Notes: a model not told the origin generated them from the sequence alone. Shown: positions 11,318 through 23,574, counted from the first letter of the stretch. The stretch: DNA of 64,000 nucleotides from Sipunculus nudus (GCA_026874595.1 CM049310.1:19322058-19386057); one strand, 5' to 3'. Program-made: numbers and translations.

Positions 11318-11460
11318 TCCTTGTGATGGTGGACATAACCTGGTGGTTAAGGTGTTTGACCTTGGAGCTGAGAGTCCCTGGTTCAAATCCTGCAGTACCT
11401 CAAAAGGCAAAATAGGGAGACTGCGATGGAACTTCAGAGATTTTGGTGTAATGTCTTGAC
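11318..11460 (+). mobile_element. tRNA-derived SINE-like sequence
   Basis: An A-box-like TGGTTAAGGTG at 11344-11354 and a B-box-like GGTTCAAATCC at 11380-11390 form an internal RNA polymerase III promoter with tRNA-like spacing. The flanks do not fold into a clean acceptor stem, so it is not a functional tRNA gene. The 3' limit is unclear; no A-rich tail is obvious. Confidence 0.6.
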
Positions 11461-11624
11461 ATAACCCTAATCATATGAAAACTGGCATCAAAGTAATATC
11501 ATATAATTCTTATCAAACGTTAAACTTAATCCACATTCAATTGGCCAAGACACCTATCCTTTCAAACAAAGTGACATTTTAAAAATATACATATAAAGTA
11601 AACCCGGCAAATATAAGACATCCA

Positions 11625-13062
11625 GGTAATATCGGACACTTGCCAAAAATTCCTCAGGGATCAATCTTTTTTGGTTATCCCGACTGACAGCATGTGAGAA
11701 ATTAAAGTTTATGATTTGTTTTTGTTTATAACTTCAGTTAAATGCAACCAAAATAAAATAATAGGTAATTATTATTGGTTTAACATGGCTACCACAGGAC
11801 CAATGATCAGCCTCAGCCTTCCTGAAAAGTTCAGGCACAACACTCGTGATCGGCGTGACCCTAAAATTAAGTCAAGTTCTGACATTAAGGAGCAATGTCA
11901 CGACCTGTTGACCAGTTTGTTTCATGGTCAGACTGTCTATATTTCATGTGTAACATTTTGCTCAACTAAAAACAAAGAAATTTTAATATTTTCTGTAATT
12001 TGAGAAGTGTCCAATATTACCCAGGTGGTCATTTTTGTATCAAAAAGGAACCTGGGTAATATCAGACCCTTGGCACCATAGAAACTGTCAGTCTTTCCAA
12101 GTGGCTCTTTGAAGGTTAAACAATGGCACATTGCTGCTTAAGCCAAGATAAATAATTGTAATAATATTTGGGGTTATTTTCACAGTAAATCAGACTGTAC
12201 ATAGGTCCATAGTACACATAAAGAAGCTTGGGTGTGACTATATAACTAAACATTTTACTGAAAGATATACAAATTTTTTAAAAGTTCACACTTTTATGCT
12301 ATTGTTTTATTGTATATGATCATGTTAACTTGTATTTTTGCATTTAAATAATTATTTTCTATTTATATAGGGTAAAATTATTTGGGCAGTTTCCCCATGC
12401 ATCAGACGTACAACAGAAGTAAGTACACAATAAATGTCTGGTCTTCCATGTATTTCAGAGATAAAGATATTATTAATTATATACTGTGAAAATACACATA
12501 TTATGTCAGCAGTTCATCTAGAGTGTTGGTATTTATTGTTATCTAATACCAAAAAAAAATTGTACATTTTGTTTGCTAATTTGCAAGGTCAATGTAAATG
12601 GCTTCCGCGACAAACCATATGGCACGTTGTCAGTCACCATCTCAGAATAAGGTCGATGAAAGAGAACCGCAAACACGGCATATCCATGAGTTACTATTGA
12701 TAGAAAAACTGATCAAATGGAAGATTTGGCAATATTTCCAATAAAAGCATACCTTTTAAAATTGTGCTTTTTATGGAATCTGTATCAGCTGTCCACATTA
12801 GTTTTCCATGATATAACTGTCAGTCTTGCTATCGCTGTTTAGCGCGGTGTCCAATATTACCCGGGTTGTGTCTGATATTACTTAGGTGAAATGCCACTGT
12901 GTCTCATACAATTTTTTTGTACTAGAGGGCTTGTGACCTATGAATTTTTGGTCTAACAAAAATCTCCTAATAGTGAGGTTTGAAATGAAACCCAGAAACT
13001 GGGGTTGTTTTGATTAGTCAGGGAGTGGTAAGCCAACTAAGCCAAAAGTGTCCAATATTACC
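11625..13062 (+). mobile_element. Candidate terminal-inverted-repeat element with internal copies of its terminus
   Basis: The left end GGTAATATCGGACACTT (11625-11641) is inverted at the right end as AAGTGTCCAATATTACC (13046-13062), one mismatch in 17. Related copies occur inside: near 12005 and 12849 (TGTCCAATATTACCC), and near 12053 and 12868 in the opposite or altered form. Two interior stretches (about 11785-11930 and 12598-12700) look less AT-rich than their surroundings and could be decayed coding sequence, but I recognise no protein. An alternative is an old cluster of palindromic repeats rather than one transposon. Confidence 0.45.
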
Positions 13063-13737
13063 CCCCCCCCCTTTAATCTAATATGGTTGAGAACAAATTT
13101 AAGTTAATTGTGTCAGATTCAATCCAGGATTTCTTATTCTGTAGCTGTTTCTTAAGTTTCCTGCTTATAGAAAGTAGTTGTGCTTATAGAAAACATATTC
13201 ATACATGTTAATTTGCTTCAGTATTTACATAACTGCCCATCTGTTAGTAAAATACTGATTGAGCATTTACTGATAAAGCATTCTGCATAATACAACCTCT
13301 ACAGATCGAGTCCAGACAGAGATAATGTAGCAATATGTAAACTCACCAGACACTCAGGGGTTGGTGATAAGGTAAAATCTGCTTTTCCTGCAGTCAACAA
13401 GAACTGGTTGGAGATTATCTGAAATATATAATAATACAACTGTACACAGCTCTGTCTGGGAACATTGTTCTTATCCTCAAGACAGTGATAAAAGTAATAC
13501 ATGAAAGAATAATGGTTTTCTCATGCATTTTAGGCAGATATAAGTACCACAATGGAAAAGCATTCCATGAATACAAAACAATTCTGCATAATAATAAAAA
13601 GGAATTTTAACAGTAACATGTTAGTTATATACTGCTGTATTTTGTGACACTGACACATTTGCTCTCATTGATTTGTGTATTACATACACTGGTGATAATC
13701 ATAAAACACAAGCTTAAGACAAAATATCTGAAATGAA
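13063..13737. other. Unique AT-rich DNA, no gene seen
   Basis: A short C-run (about 13060-13071) is followed by unremarkable AT-rich sequence. No reading frame, array or known repeat is recognisable. Confidence 0.5.
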
Positions 13738-14681
13738 ACTAGAATACAGGTAGTCAACAAGCGACTACGTGTATCCACCAAAATCAGAGTGGGATGGGTG
13801 AAATGAGGTATAGACTGAGGGAAAATAGAGTGAGGTGTGTTGCCTATTAGCATGGATGTCTGCAGCCAAAATGTATATATAGGTGATGCCACCTGCCACA
13901 AATCCAGAAAGCTATCCAAGTTATATACTTATGCAAATTTTCAGGCAGAAAAGTCAAACTACTGCTTGTATGTGAGTGATTTTATCCAACAGCAGACAAA
14001 CAGAAGGACGCTGTGCAAAAATGGTTGCAGGTGGACCCACCAATTTTGTGTATGATAAAGAGCTATGTGGGATCTATACACATGCAAAATTATGTGCAAA
14101 AATGGTTGTGTATGATAAAGAGCTATGTGAGATCTATACACATGCAAAATTTCTGAAGGATACGTCAAACCAGTCCTGAGATATAAGCCTGGATGTATGC
14201 AGCCTGAACGTGAATGTAGGTGGTGCCACCTGTGATAAAATGAAGAAACCTATCCAGGATGAATACACATGCAAAATTCAGGTGGATAAGTCAAACCACT
14301 GCAGAGATATGAGTGATTTTATCCCAAGGCAGATGAACAGATGGACGCTGTGCAAAAATGGTTGCAGATGGCGCCACCATTTTTATGTATGTTATAAAGC
14401 TAAGGGCTATATTTGTGCAAAATTTTTAGCCTGATTGTTCAAACGAGTCCGAAGATATGTGGGTTAATGTGCCAAAACAGATGCACAGATGGAGAGATGA
14501 AAGCTAGGTCAGAGTTCAACACAAAATATTTTGGCACCAGTTCATGTGACCCGATAATCGTGTAAAGTTTTGGAAAAATCTGTCCAGTGGTCTCAGAGTT
14601 CTATTCCGGAAACGAACGCCGCCGCTGTTGAACCCAGTCAAAAACATAGTATCCGCAAAACTTTGTTTTGGCGGATACAAT
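13738..14681 (+). mobile_element. Family B element copy 2
   Basis: It starts ACTAGAATACAGGTAGTC with a 5' stem and GTATCCACCAAAA, and ends in GTATCCGCAAAAC, TTT, GTTTTGGCGGATAC, an almost perfect 13-bp hairpin with one extra G. The core has fewer dimer units than copy 1 and contains a short internal duplication (GATAAAGAGCTATGTGAGAT near 14055 and 14115). No protein is encoded. Confidence 0.82.
14648..14678 (+). other. 3' terminal hairpin of family B
   Basis: GTATCCGCAAAAC pairs with GTTTTGGCGGATAC across a TTT loop, with one bulged G. The right arm is the inverse of the 5' subterminal GTATCCACCAAAA of the same element, which gives the element inverted ends. The same hairpin closes the copies ending at 5938 and 32275. 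Confidence 0.82.
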
Positions 14682-15689
14682 GAAGTCATAACATAATGTA
14701 ATCACTCATAATTTATTCATGAATCACAAAAAAAGGACCATTTTTATCATACATTTTTGAAAATCTCATATTATGGTGGGGAGTATAAGAAATTAATAAA
14801 TTTATGTTTCTGTCCCTTTTACTCTTGAATCATATTTGGTATAGCAATGCACAAAGTCCCATTGAAACCTTTTGCAATGAAGTGATTTAATGGGAAATTA
14901 TTAAACTTTTTCTTACACAACGGTTCAAATTTAGGCCACCTACCTGTGAGGAAAAATCCAAGAAAGTCGACTGCACAAACCCATTCATAGGTATCAATCT
15001 TAAGTAAAACTTTCACAGCAATTACTAATAAAAACCAATGGTAAACATAATGCTTCCCTCATAATCATAAAAAAAATTTACTTTACTTATTATTTTGAAC
15101 TTATGAAAATTTCCACTGAAGCATTCTTACAGACATTCAAACTTTAGAACAGGCTTCCTTGTTGACATCATACAGGTTATCTTCTAACACACTTTTAATG
15201 CTATGACATGCTTTCTTAAAATTTGGTAAGAATTTCATACAAGATAGCAGATAAAAATTAATTGCTCTTGTATAAAATATTTACATATATGCATGTGGCT
15301 AGTCTTAAACATGAGCAGAATCTGACTGATTACCCCTACATGAACAGGAACCAAATCAAACACTAAGGTTATGGCTTCTGGGATGGCCAAAGTGGCCAGT
15401 GTTTCAACTCATTAGACTTCAGACTTTGGTTGAAGCAATGTTGGTATCAATTTTAGGGGAAACATGCAGTAATTAAAAACTAATTGGGTTCACAAAATCG
15501 AATGTATCTGATTTCACATTGATCAAGATCAAGATCACCAGTTTTTGGACTTGCCCAAGAACTTGATTGAAACTACAGGTGTACTGAATTTGACAGGAAA
15601 ATATGCAGTACTTCAAAAGTACATGGGACAGCAAAAGCACATGTGATGAACAAGAATAAGATATGATGAACTCTGCTTGTCAACCACAG

Positions 15690-15702
15690 TGACCTCTAGT
15701 GG
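15690..15702 (-). promoter_or_regulatory. CTCF-like motif (minus strand)
   Basis: On the minus strand the sequence reads CCACTAGAGGTCA, one base away from the bilaterian CTCF core CCANNAGRKGGC. It faces away from the better match at 16264. Sequence similarity only; chance occurrence is possible. Confidence 0.2.
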
Positions 15703-16263
15703 GCAGTCCCTGTACTATACTTGGTTGGTGAAGCAGGCACTTAATCAATGACCATCTCATCCCATCTGGTCCAGGCTGACTGAGACAGGAATGACTGATA
15801 TTAATAAGCAGATGCAGCAGTCCAACTGCCACAGGGATGTGGCCAGCTTTAATGGCATTGATGCCAATATTTTCACTGTAATTCCTCATCCTGTATGCAC
15901 AGACACAGTGCTAAACCCCTACTCAAGTTAAATGGGTAGTGGACCACAGATTGTCCACAAATACTAATTAAATGAAGAAATAGTAAACGTGTTTCATGAG
16001 GTCATGTATGAATATCTTTCAATTTTGGTTCCAGTGGCAGGATATATGCCACCCACTGACCAAAGCATGACCAGAAAAAGTTCTGAAAGTAATATATCAT
16101 AACTGAGCCAGATCTTGTATATGTTGGTACACAACAAAGATTCATGTATATCTGTGACCTGGGGGTGCCTAGATGTAACAGATAAATCTGTCACAATAAC
16201 CCTGGGAGGCTTTATTTTCTTATCTGGTAATATCCGGTATGATATATAGATGTGGGAAACCTG

Positions 16264-16276
16264 CCACTAGAGGGCA
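16264..16276 (+). promoter_or_regulatory. CTCF-like motif (plus strand)
   Basis: CCACTAGAGGGCA is a full match to the degenerate CTCF core known from flies and vertebrates. It lies in unique sequence, not in a repeat family copy. Molluscs are expected to have CTCF; occupancy is unknown. Confidence 0.3.
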
Positions 16277-16576
16277 TGTCTTTCACCAACAGGTCCACAA
16301 TGGACATTTGGCCCCTGGACATTTAGGCCATAAATATGCATCCCTGGTCATGATGGGGCATTATACAAGCAGAAGATTCTGTTAAGGTCCGGCATGTGGT
16401 CAGCAAAATCCAATAAAGACAAACACTAAAACCGGAAAAATTGTTTGCATATTTGTTCAACAATCAATTTATCACTTTTCCCCAGTAGTTTTTTCTTTCA
16501 GAAAGACTTGTATATATAGATGTTTTATGTATTTATTATCTAAAATTAGTAAATTACAAATTATTTCACTAATCTA

Positions 16577-17290
16577 ACTAGAATACGGGTAGTCGACAAG
16601 CGACTACGTGTATCTGCCAAAATCAGAGTGGAACGGGTGAAGTGAGGCATGGATTGAGTGGCAAGGGGAAATAGAGTGAGGTGTGTTGCATATTAGCATG
16701 GATGTCTGCAGTGGCAATGTGTATGTTATTCTAGGTTGCACCACCTACCACAAATCCAGAAAGCTGTCTAAGTTGTATACATATGCAAAATTTTAGGCAG
16801 AAAAGTCAAACCACTACAGAGATATGAGTGATTTTAGCCCACAGCAGACGAACAGACAGAAGTAGTGGTTGCAGGTGGCCCCTCCAGTTTAGTGTATGAT
16901 AAATAGCTATGTGAGATCTAAACACATGCAAATTCTAAACCTGCAAAATTTTATGCAGTTATGTCAAACCACTACAGAGACATGAGTGATTTTAGCCGTC
17001 GGCAGACAAACAGACGGACTCTGTGCAAAAATGGTTGCAGGTGCCCCCCCCCCCCCCCCCCCCCCCCCACATGCAAAATTTTGGCCCAGTCGGTCAAACG
17101 GTTCCCGAGATATGAGCTTGGATGTCTGCAGCGTAAACTAGAATGTACGTGGCGCTACCTGTCAAAATTACGAAATCTGTCCAGTATGTATAAAACTGCA
17201 AAATCTTAAGTAGATATGTCAAACCACTGGCGAGATATGAGTGATATTATCCCACAGCAGACAAACAGACGGACGTTTTGGCAGATACAA
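16577..17290 (+). mobile_element. Family B element copy 3, internally deleted
   Basis: The 5' end is the clearest of the four: ACTAGA, hairpin GTAGTCG-ACAAG-CGACTAC (16589-16607), then GTATCTGCCAAAA (16610-16622). The 3' end keeps only the right arm GTTTTGGCAGATAC (17275-17288), an exact inverse of the 5' block over 13 bases. The left arm of the terminal hairpin is lost at a junction with AACAGACGGAC. A long C-run interrupts the core. Confidence 0.8.
17044..17068 (+). repeat. Poly-C run (25 bases)
   Basis: Twenty-five consecutive C inside family B copy 3 replace the place where the unit palindrome GGTGGCGCCACC would sit after GGTTGCAGGTG. It may mark a palindrome-associated deletion or expansion, or an unresolved assembly gap. 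Confidence 0.8.
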
Positions 17291-17560
17291 TAATTACATA
17301 AAAATATATAGACTTAAATCATTTGAATATATTTTTTTTTAAATAATCCATCTTAAATATGGTTCTTTTGAGGTTTTTAAATATGTTTGCACATCATATT
17401 TTAGCATAAATTTTGAAATATAAATTTAAGTCAAACAAATAATAAAATATATGATTATTGGATACAATAAATTAACTCTAAATAACACAATAAAGTAATA
17501 TATTTAATATAGGCCTTATGTGATAATGTGGTATGTGGAGGTAAAAAAGTACTTGTCATG
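17291..17560. other. AT-rich spacer
   Basis: Very AT-rich sequence with T- and A-runs. No feature recognised. Confidence 0.5.
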
Positions 17561-17848
17561 TAAAAGTGTCAGAATTTTAAACCAAAATCCAAACAGTGTG
17601 TGGAGACCAAATGGTTGGCTGTTATCTTGAGGAATCTATGGACAAGGCTGCTTCTGTGGTGAACTCTTGTATCAGTGAAATCACCTGTCATTAGCAAACT
17701 GTAGCTCAAGGTGAGACAGCTACTACAGCTGTCAAAGACAGAGGCAGCAGGATGAAGAGTTGGAGGAGCAGCCTCCATCCATGAAGTCTCTCCCTCCAGG
17801 CTAGCTGCTGCAGCTGCTGCCGGTTTCCAGGACAGCAGCTCTCATTAC

Positions 17849-17966
17849 CTTAAGTGGTCTTGCTGGTCCAGGAAATACAACAGCAATTAACAAAGCTACA
17901 CAGACAGGCCAGCCACCGTAACCATGGTGGTACTTGACACACACTGTGGTTGATGGCTTTATTATC
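17849..17966 (-). CDS. Weak candidate exon, minus strand, 118 bp
   Basis: Read on the minus strand, a pyrimidine-rich acceptor (AATTTTTTTCAG) precedes a 118-base stretch that ends CTTAAG followed by GTAATG, a good donor. In the frame that uses the first G to finish a codon it is open for 39 codons and has a hydrophobic run (WPVCVALLIAVVF) that could cross a membrane. In phase 0 it stops just before its end, so it does not join in frame to the candidate exon at 18168-18266. I do not recognise the protein. Splice-like signals arise by chance in AT-rich DNA, so this is only a candidate. Confidence 0.22.
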
Positions 17967-18167
17967 CTGAAAAAAATTAAGGATTCCCCGGATAAATCAT
18001 TATGCATTTAGTAAATAATTATTCTCACAAGTATATGTGCAAGCTTGGGTATTAGTGGGTATACGCTGAAGTTGAACTCAACCTATGGAATCATCTTCTT
18101 CAACAAACTTGCAAATAAAAGACAACTGCCCAAAATCAACAATGTTGGAAATCATACTAATAAATAC

Positions 18168-18266
18168 CTTGAAATATCCAACGTAAAAAGTGCCAAAGGT
18201 CATCCATACTAAACCTAAATACATTTTCTCTGAGGCACCAATTCCAAATAGCGAAACATAATGTGA
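18168..18266 (-). CDS. Weak candidate exon, minus strand, 99 bp
   Basis: Minus-strand sequence GTGATTTCTCAG precedes 33 whole codons that end TTCAAG followed by GTATTT. The open frame contains EKMYLGLVWMTFGTFYVGYF, which has the length and character of a membrane-spanning helix. Both edges would be phase 0. No family was recognised with confidence. It lies 201 bases upstream (minus sense) of the other candidate, but their phases disagree, so at least one is wrong or a further exon lies between. Confidence 0.25.
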
Positions 18267-18299
18267 CTGAGAAATCACAAGTCAATCAAAAGGACTTTG

Positions 18300-19425
18300 A
18301 CCGAAGAAGAGATGGAGGACTTTGACTTTAAGAAGAGACCATAAAAAAGGCATGTAAATCCAATATGGGAACACAAAAAGCATTTCCATGAATAAGTCTG
18401 ACACAATGGGGTTTTACTGTACTGGGATCCTGAAGTCTCCAGCTCAGACGGAACAATAAAAGATAATTTAAATGTCCCACATGAAGACTAAATGACAAGG
18501 CGATTGATGATCAACCTAAGTCTACTCAGGGAATAACCAAATTTGATGGTAGAGGACATTAAGGTGCAGACTTGCACATACCACAAAAGAACACTTGGAT
18601 TTCAAGCAAATGACAATTACTTGTCTTATTAGTAAGATTATGTCTGCCTGAGGCTGACACGTGCTGACTAAGCCCACTGACAAGGATTCGTTTGCAGAGT
18701 CTCAGCACTGAATAGTTTGCTAGGCTGCGGTCTGTCAAAAATAATTTAAACTCTTGGGAACAATGAGGGTATCTCCATTAATAACGTAGATAAAAAAAAT
18801 CTGTTCTTGCTCTTTATTGCAGCATATAATGTTAACATCTTAGACTTGTACATGAACAAGAATGTTCTTAGAGATTGGGCCTAATACACTTTGATGATGC
18901 ATTAACAACATATAATACAGAAAATAGATTTCATTGAGAATGAACCTGTGAGATGGTAGACATTAAGACAGGCAGTAATTTCCACCTAAACAGCCACTAT
19001 CAATGCAGTGTATTCTATCACTGATGGCTATAACCGTAGCAAGGTTAGGGCGGTTATGGTCATAAGCTTGACATTATGGTTTATATGGATGATAGTATAG
19101 CCCCACTAATGACTGATATCAATCACATTTATGGACTCCTATCATGGGAGCCTCACCGCTGTCATGAAGACGACTCCCTGGCCCTGTTGGAGGCCAACAT
19201 TTAACCTCTCTCATATTCCTCTAAGTTTTCAGAGTACAAGTCTCCTGTGAATATTAGCTCCGTTTTCCCCAGAGAAATTAATTATTAGAAAACCTGGAAC
19301 TGCTTATGCCTGACTGCTGAAAAGTAAATTTTTTTAATTGATTTAAACCAATAGCACTCAGCTTATACACATAAAGACAGAGGAGGTCATCATACATTAA
19401 AAATGAAGAAAGAGTTATCAGTTAT
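18300..19425. other. Unique sequence, compositionally complex, no gene seen
   Basis: The stretches about 18620-18780 and 19120-19260 are of mixed composition, without long frames or repeats. They could be conserved non-coding DNA; alignment to related genomes would decide. Nothing else identified. Confidence 0.35.
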
Positions 19426-19430
19426 ATAAA

Positions 19431-19600
19431 GGAGGTTATGTTTTTACCAGCATCTGTTAGTTTGTTAACTGTTATTCAAGAATCATGCAACCAAGTTCCC
19501 TGAAATTTTCACAGGTGTGAGCCAAGGAATGCTCAAATTTAGGAAATTTGATGTGAAGCTGAATAAAGGGGTACATCCAGTATGATTATTTCATCTTGAC
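19431..19600 (+). repeat. Degenerate copy of a widespread interspersed repeat (GGAGGTTATGTTTTT type)
   Basis: It starts GGAGGTTATGTTTTTACCAG, continues with a CTGTTAGTTTGTTAACTG-like degenerate CTGT tract, CTGAAATTTTCACAGG, and GTACATCCAG. From memory, repeats of this layout occur across many invertebrate genomes. Here a single eroded copy is present; boundaries are approximate. Confidence 0.45.
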
Positions 19601-20980
19601 ATTGGTATATGAGCTGTATAGAAAGCCATTTTATTATTATAAAGCACTCTCCTTTCGCATAAAGGGCACACAATAAATCTTGTATTTAAAATACATACTG
19701 TCATTATCCAAAAAAGAGAGATAATGACAGTTTACAAATGGTATTTTGTCACTAGAAATCTTCTTTTCTAGGTTAATGATTAACTTTTAACCTTTTACTT
19801 TTATTTCATACTTGCAAGGTATTATCAATTTTATAGATAAGATCTCAATAGGTGGGTAAGCTGAAATAATAAGTATGAACACTTTCAATTGCAGATCGAT
19901 AAAAAGTCTGCAACGAAAGCAAACAGAAAACTGCCATGAACAGCACCTGTAAAAAGCAACCTCACAGACACAGAGACTGATGCTTTGATCATAGTCTACT
20001 ATTAATTCAGCTTTGATTTCAAATGGTTGATAGAGAAAGATAAAAACACTGCTCTTTGATGGGACTGATAAATTATTAGTAAAAGTCCCAAATTACAGAA
20101 CTTCCTAGAAGAGTTGTTTATGAGTTATATGAAAAGAATTAAGCCAGCACAGCTAGAACATGATCAAAGCAACTGGTGAAATCAGCAAAGTGTGATAAAT
20201 AACTTGTCCTTTCTGCACTTTGCAAGAATAAATATTGAACAATTGGGCATTTTCTCTTCTAGGAATGTTTTTGACTGTACACTATTGGAATATGAAAGGA
20301 ACAACTATCAAGTAAAATAGTTTTTATTCAAGTCCATTACATCTGTCTGAAACACTACATGGAATAAGAGGACAAGCACTGACCAGGAATCAGGCGATAA
20401 AAAAATGACAAAAACGCTTTACAGTCAGTGAGTTCACCAACTTGTTTCCTGCTGAGGTGGTCAATCAATAAAAGAGGACACCATACAGAAAATTGTGGTT
20501 GTTCTAATATACCTGTATCATCTTAGTTAAAACTGAACTGGTAGATTGGTGAATATTTCTGTTTATGATTTAATTGACATATTCATAAGCTCCTTACATT
20601 AACATCCTGCAATCCTAAATAACATGTGAAAAGTTCTGTAACTGGCTGTTCTCACATACTTGATCATTAAAGGGACATATTCCGATATCTGATGTCTATT
20701 ACTTAAATACACTTGCTTGAACCTTCCATAAAAATATGCCAGAATTGGTGATCCCACAGTACAAAGGCTGTTAGTTTTATTTATATCCACTTGTTTATAG
20801 CATGTGGGGGCCCTGCCAAAAAAACCCAAACACATTCAACATAGATACCCTGTAGAAGTCAGATAAACCAGAGTTTTGCAAAGGATGATTAGCAACTGAT
20901 GACCTTTCAATATCCGCACATATGCACCAAACAACCTTCATGGGTTTGTGTTTGCTAACATGGGTGCATGTACCATGTTT
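19600..20980. other. Unique AT-rich DNA, no gene seen
   Basis: No frame above about 80 codons, no array and no known repeat end. An imperfect inverted pair (CTGTCATTATC at about 19698 and GATAATGACAG at about 19722) could form a small hairpin. Confidence 0.45.
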
Positions 20981-20984
20981 ATGC

Positions 20985-21165
20985 AAAGCTTGTAAAAAAA
21001 AAAGCTCTTACATCCATCATAGAGGCTATATAAGAAACAGTCTTAGCAGGAATCACCTTAAGGTCACAAATTTGTAGAGCAAGCCAGAAATCACATAAAT
21101 TCTATATTTAAAGCAGGTGAAAAGCTGGCATTAATATATTTACTGGTCAATTTCTGTCCATATAT
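20985..21165 (+). repeat. Interspersed repeat copy 1 (pair with about 42700-42850)
   Basis: AGCTCTTACATCCATCATAG, then after a variable gap GCAAGCCAGAAATCACATAA and CAGGTGAAAAGCTGGC. The same phrases in the same order and strand occur near 42705-42835. Divergence is high, so this is an old dispersed repeat of unknown class. Confidence 0.5.
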
Positions 21166-21169
21166 GTAT

Positions 21170-23574
21170 CCTGAAATATTAAATAAATTAAGTAGATACT
21201 ATTTCAAACATCAGATTTGTTCAGTCTTTTACCTAACACGCCTCTCTTGTTCCAGCAGTCAAACCCATTGATTTAAATATCAGATGACTGATATATATAA
21301 AAAATGAAATAATGTGACTAAACAGGGTTAGTAGCTCGGTCAGCTGAAGCAATTAAGTCATGTATCAGTACAACCAAATGATGACAAATGACTGTAGCCA
21401 AGCCCATAAACTGGCACTTAAATGTTCATCATGATCCCGGCCATATATGACTGTATGACAGATTCATCAAGTGACCTAATTACAAGTCAATATTTGACCA
21501 CATGAGAGCACTGGACTGGGTCACATAAGGAGCGCACATTTATACACTTGTTGGCCACTTGGTTGCACTCTATTTAGCAACATGATGTGTTCATATTAGT
21601 CAGTGGTTTCAGAGCTGCAGTACCTGTAAACCAAAATTAAACTGTGTATGACTGAAATATTTAAATTTTACATAGAAAAGAGTTTTCCAGTATATATTCT
21701 CTACTCCACATCTTACATAGAAAAAAGTTTTTTCACTATATATTCTCTACTCCCCATGCAAAGCTTTCCGTTACATTTCATTAAGAAATAGTACCCTGAA
21801 TACCAAACTGTTTTATGTAAATTTTGAGCATTAATTAATGTTGACTGTATAAGTAAAAGTGTATTACATTTGAAGATATCCATCAAATGAGTTCACCAGC
21901 ATTAACAGTAATTATTACATCTAGCTAAAATGCTATGTTGTTACCAGTGTTTGTTTGTTGGTTTGAACCAAACAAATTACCATGAAACTTTATGGATGGG
22001 CAGGCCATGGAAATGGGAAGACCCAACTAAATTCTGGTACAGATCTGGATAAAAGGGTGGATACAAAAGGATGTTTATTTGCCTTTGTAGAGGTATGCGC
22101 TCTGATGAGCTCCATTATAGTTTTTAAATGGTAAAGATCATTTCCTGTAGATGGCACAGGCAGCTGGATGATCATGAAAAAGCCATACTGTAACCAGCTG
22201 AACCATTCTCCTGGAACAAACAAGAAGAAATACAAGCCTGGTAATACACACAGGGAATTTCTTGTGCAGTAATTGCTTACTGCAAGATTTTAATATTGAA
22301 CCATTAAACTGAGAAGTATACATGACTAGATTCATCAGGTTAACACAAACGTTTCTCTATTATAATCCACATGAATTTGTGTTCTGATTGTTAGGGACTT
22401 ATACCAGTATATTTCAGGCTCAGTACTTCAGCTTAATGTTCATAAATGATTTATGAGGAATCCAACACAAAAATGAGTTCTTCATGAAAAACATCTGTTG
22501 AGAATTTGCTGCAGACTGTTTAGTTCCTGGTTTTATGACATATACAGAGTGTAAGCCATTAATCTTCATTTTCCCACCATGCTCCTCTGAGAGGCAACCT
22601 CATCTACATGAAATAAGCTTCATACACAGAAATCAATATGTGACATATAACAAAAGTACTCTCATGCATCTAAATGACCAGTCTATATATAGGGCTTCCC
22701 TCTTGACAAATATCTGGGTCAGCCAATCAAGTTATTTACTACCTCTATCATACACAAATAAATGAAGAGAACATAAACATATTATATAATGGACCTTTAA
22801 TTAATTTTAACCAAACAATAAATCAATTTTACCCCCTTAATACTCATTTTATGAATTTTTATATACTCTGACAATCAGAGATTTATAGAGTAAGTGATAT
22901 CTAAGAAAAGAAATGCTCCAAGGAAGTCTGCAAAATTTGTGTTAAACTTGGAGGTTACAGAAAGTTTCATTTATACACCAGAAAACCTTAAAAAATTTCT
23001 CATTAAATATATATGGTTTAGGTTACCACAAAATATATACTGTGGTTACACTTTAGTTCTTGAAGGTTTCAAAACTGTCATGAATAAGACAACACATCTG
23101 CACAGATGAGCAGTAATTTGTTCTATACCCTCAGTGGCATCTAATGTATATTGTGTCAGTAGCATCAATATCAGCATACATTTTATGTTACCTGCAATTA
23201 AAAGATTGATAATATGAATCTTACCAATACTATTGTATATCTGCCTCTATTGCCTGAAGCATTTTCACCTATGTTCGATGTTCCCTTAGCTTTGCGTGCA
23301 ATTGTCATGATTTTACATACATGTTAGATAACTGATATAATATTTGTTATGTACATTGTGAAAGTTACTGTATGGTAAATTGTGAAAATGAAACTCTCGC
23401 GAAACACTGAAGAAATTAAAATCGTGAATATTTAACCTCAGGAATATGAAGCCAACTATGGTACATTTGACAAGGTATCAAGAACACCATGATGTGGAGA
23501 GAAAGTCATGGCAGAAACTTCTATATTAACATCACTGCAAAGTATAACGTAAACTGTGTCTTCTGCTTTATAAA
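21170..23574. other. Unique DNA, no gene confirmed
   Basis: This holds AT-rich sequence and a local duplication near 21673-21755, where TATATTCTCTACTCC occurs twice. A strong acceptor-like minus-strand stretch at about 22215-22235 (TTCTTCTTGTTTGTTCCAG) lacks a convincing donor. No gene is called. Confidence 0.4.

Larger units (their letters stand above)
14682..16576. other. Mostly unique DNA, no gene seen
   Basis: No reading frame over about 70 codons. The part around 15660-15900 is more GC-rich and complex than its surroundings and could be a conserved non-coding block. Two matches to the CTCF core are listed separately. Confidence 0.45.

Noticed and set aside
11318-11460. A functional tRNA gene
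   Set aside because: A and B boxes are present, but no acceptor stem or anticodon arm folds cleanly.
16961-17209. A proline-rich small protein
   Set aside because: The prolines come from the C homopolymer inside family B copy 3.
22138-22240. A minus-strand exon starting at the strong acceptor near 22215-22235
   Set aside because: No matching donor in a sensible frame and no protein similarity recognised.
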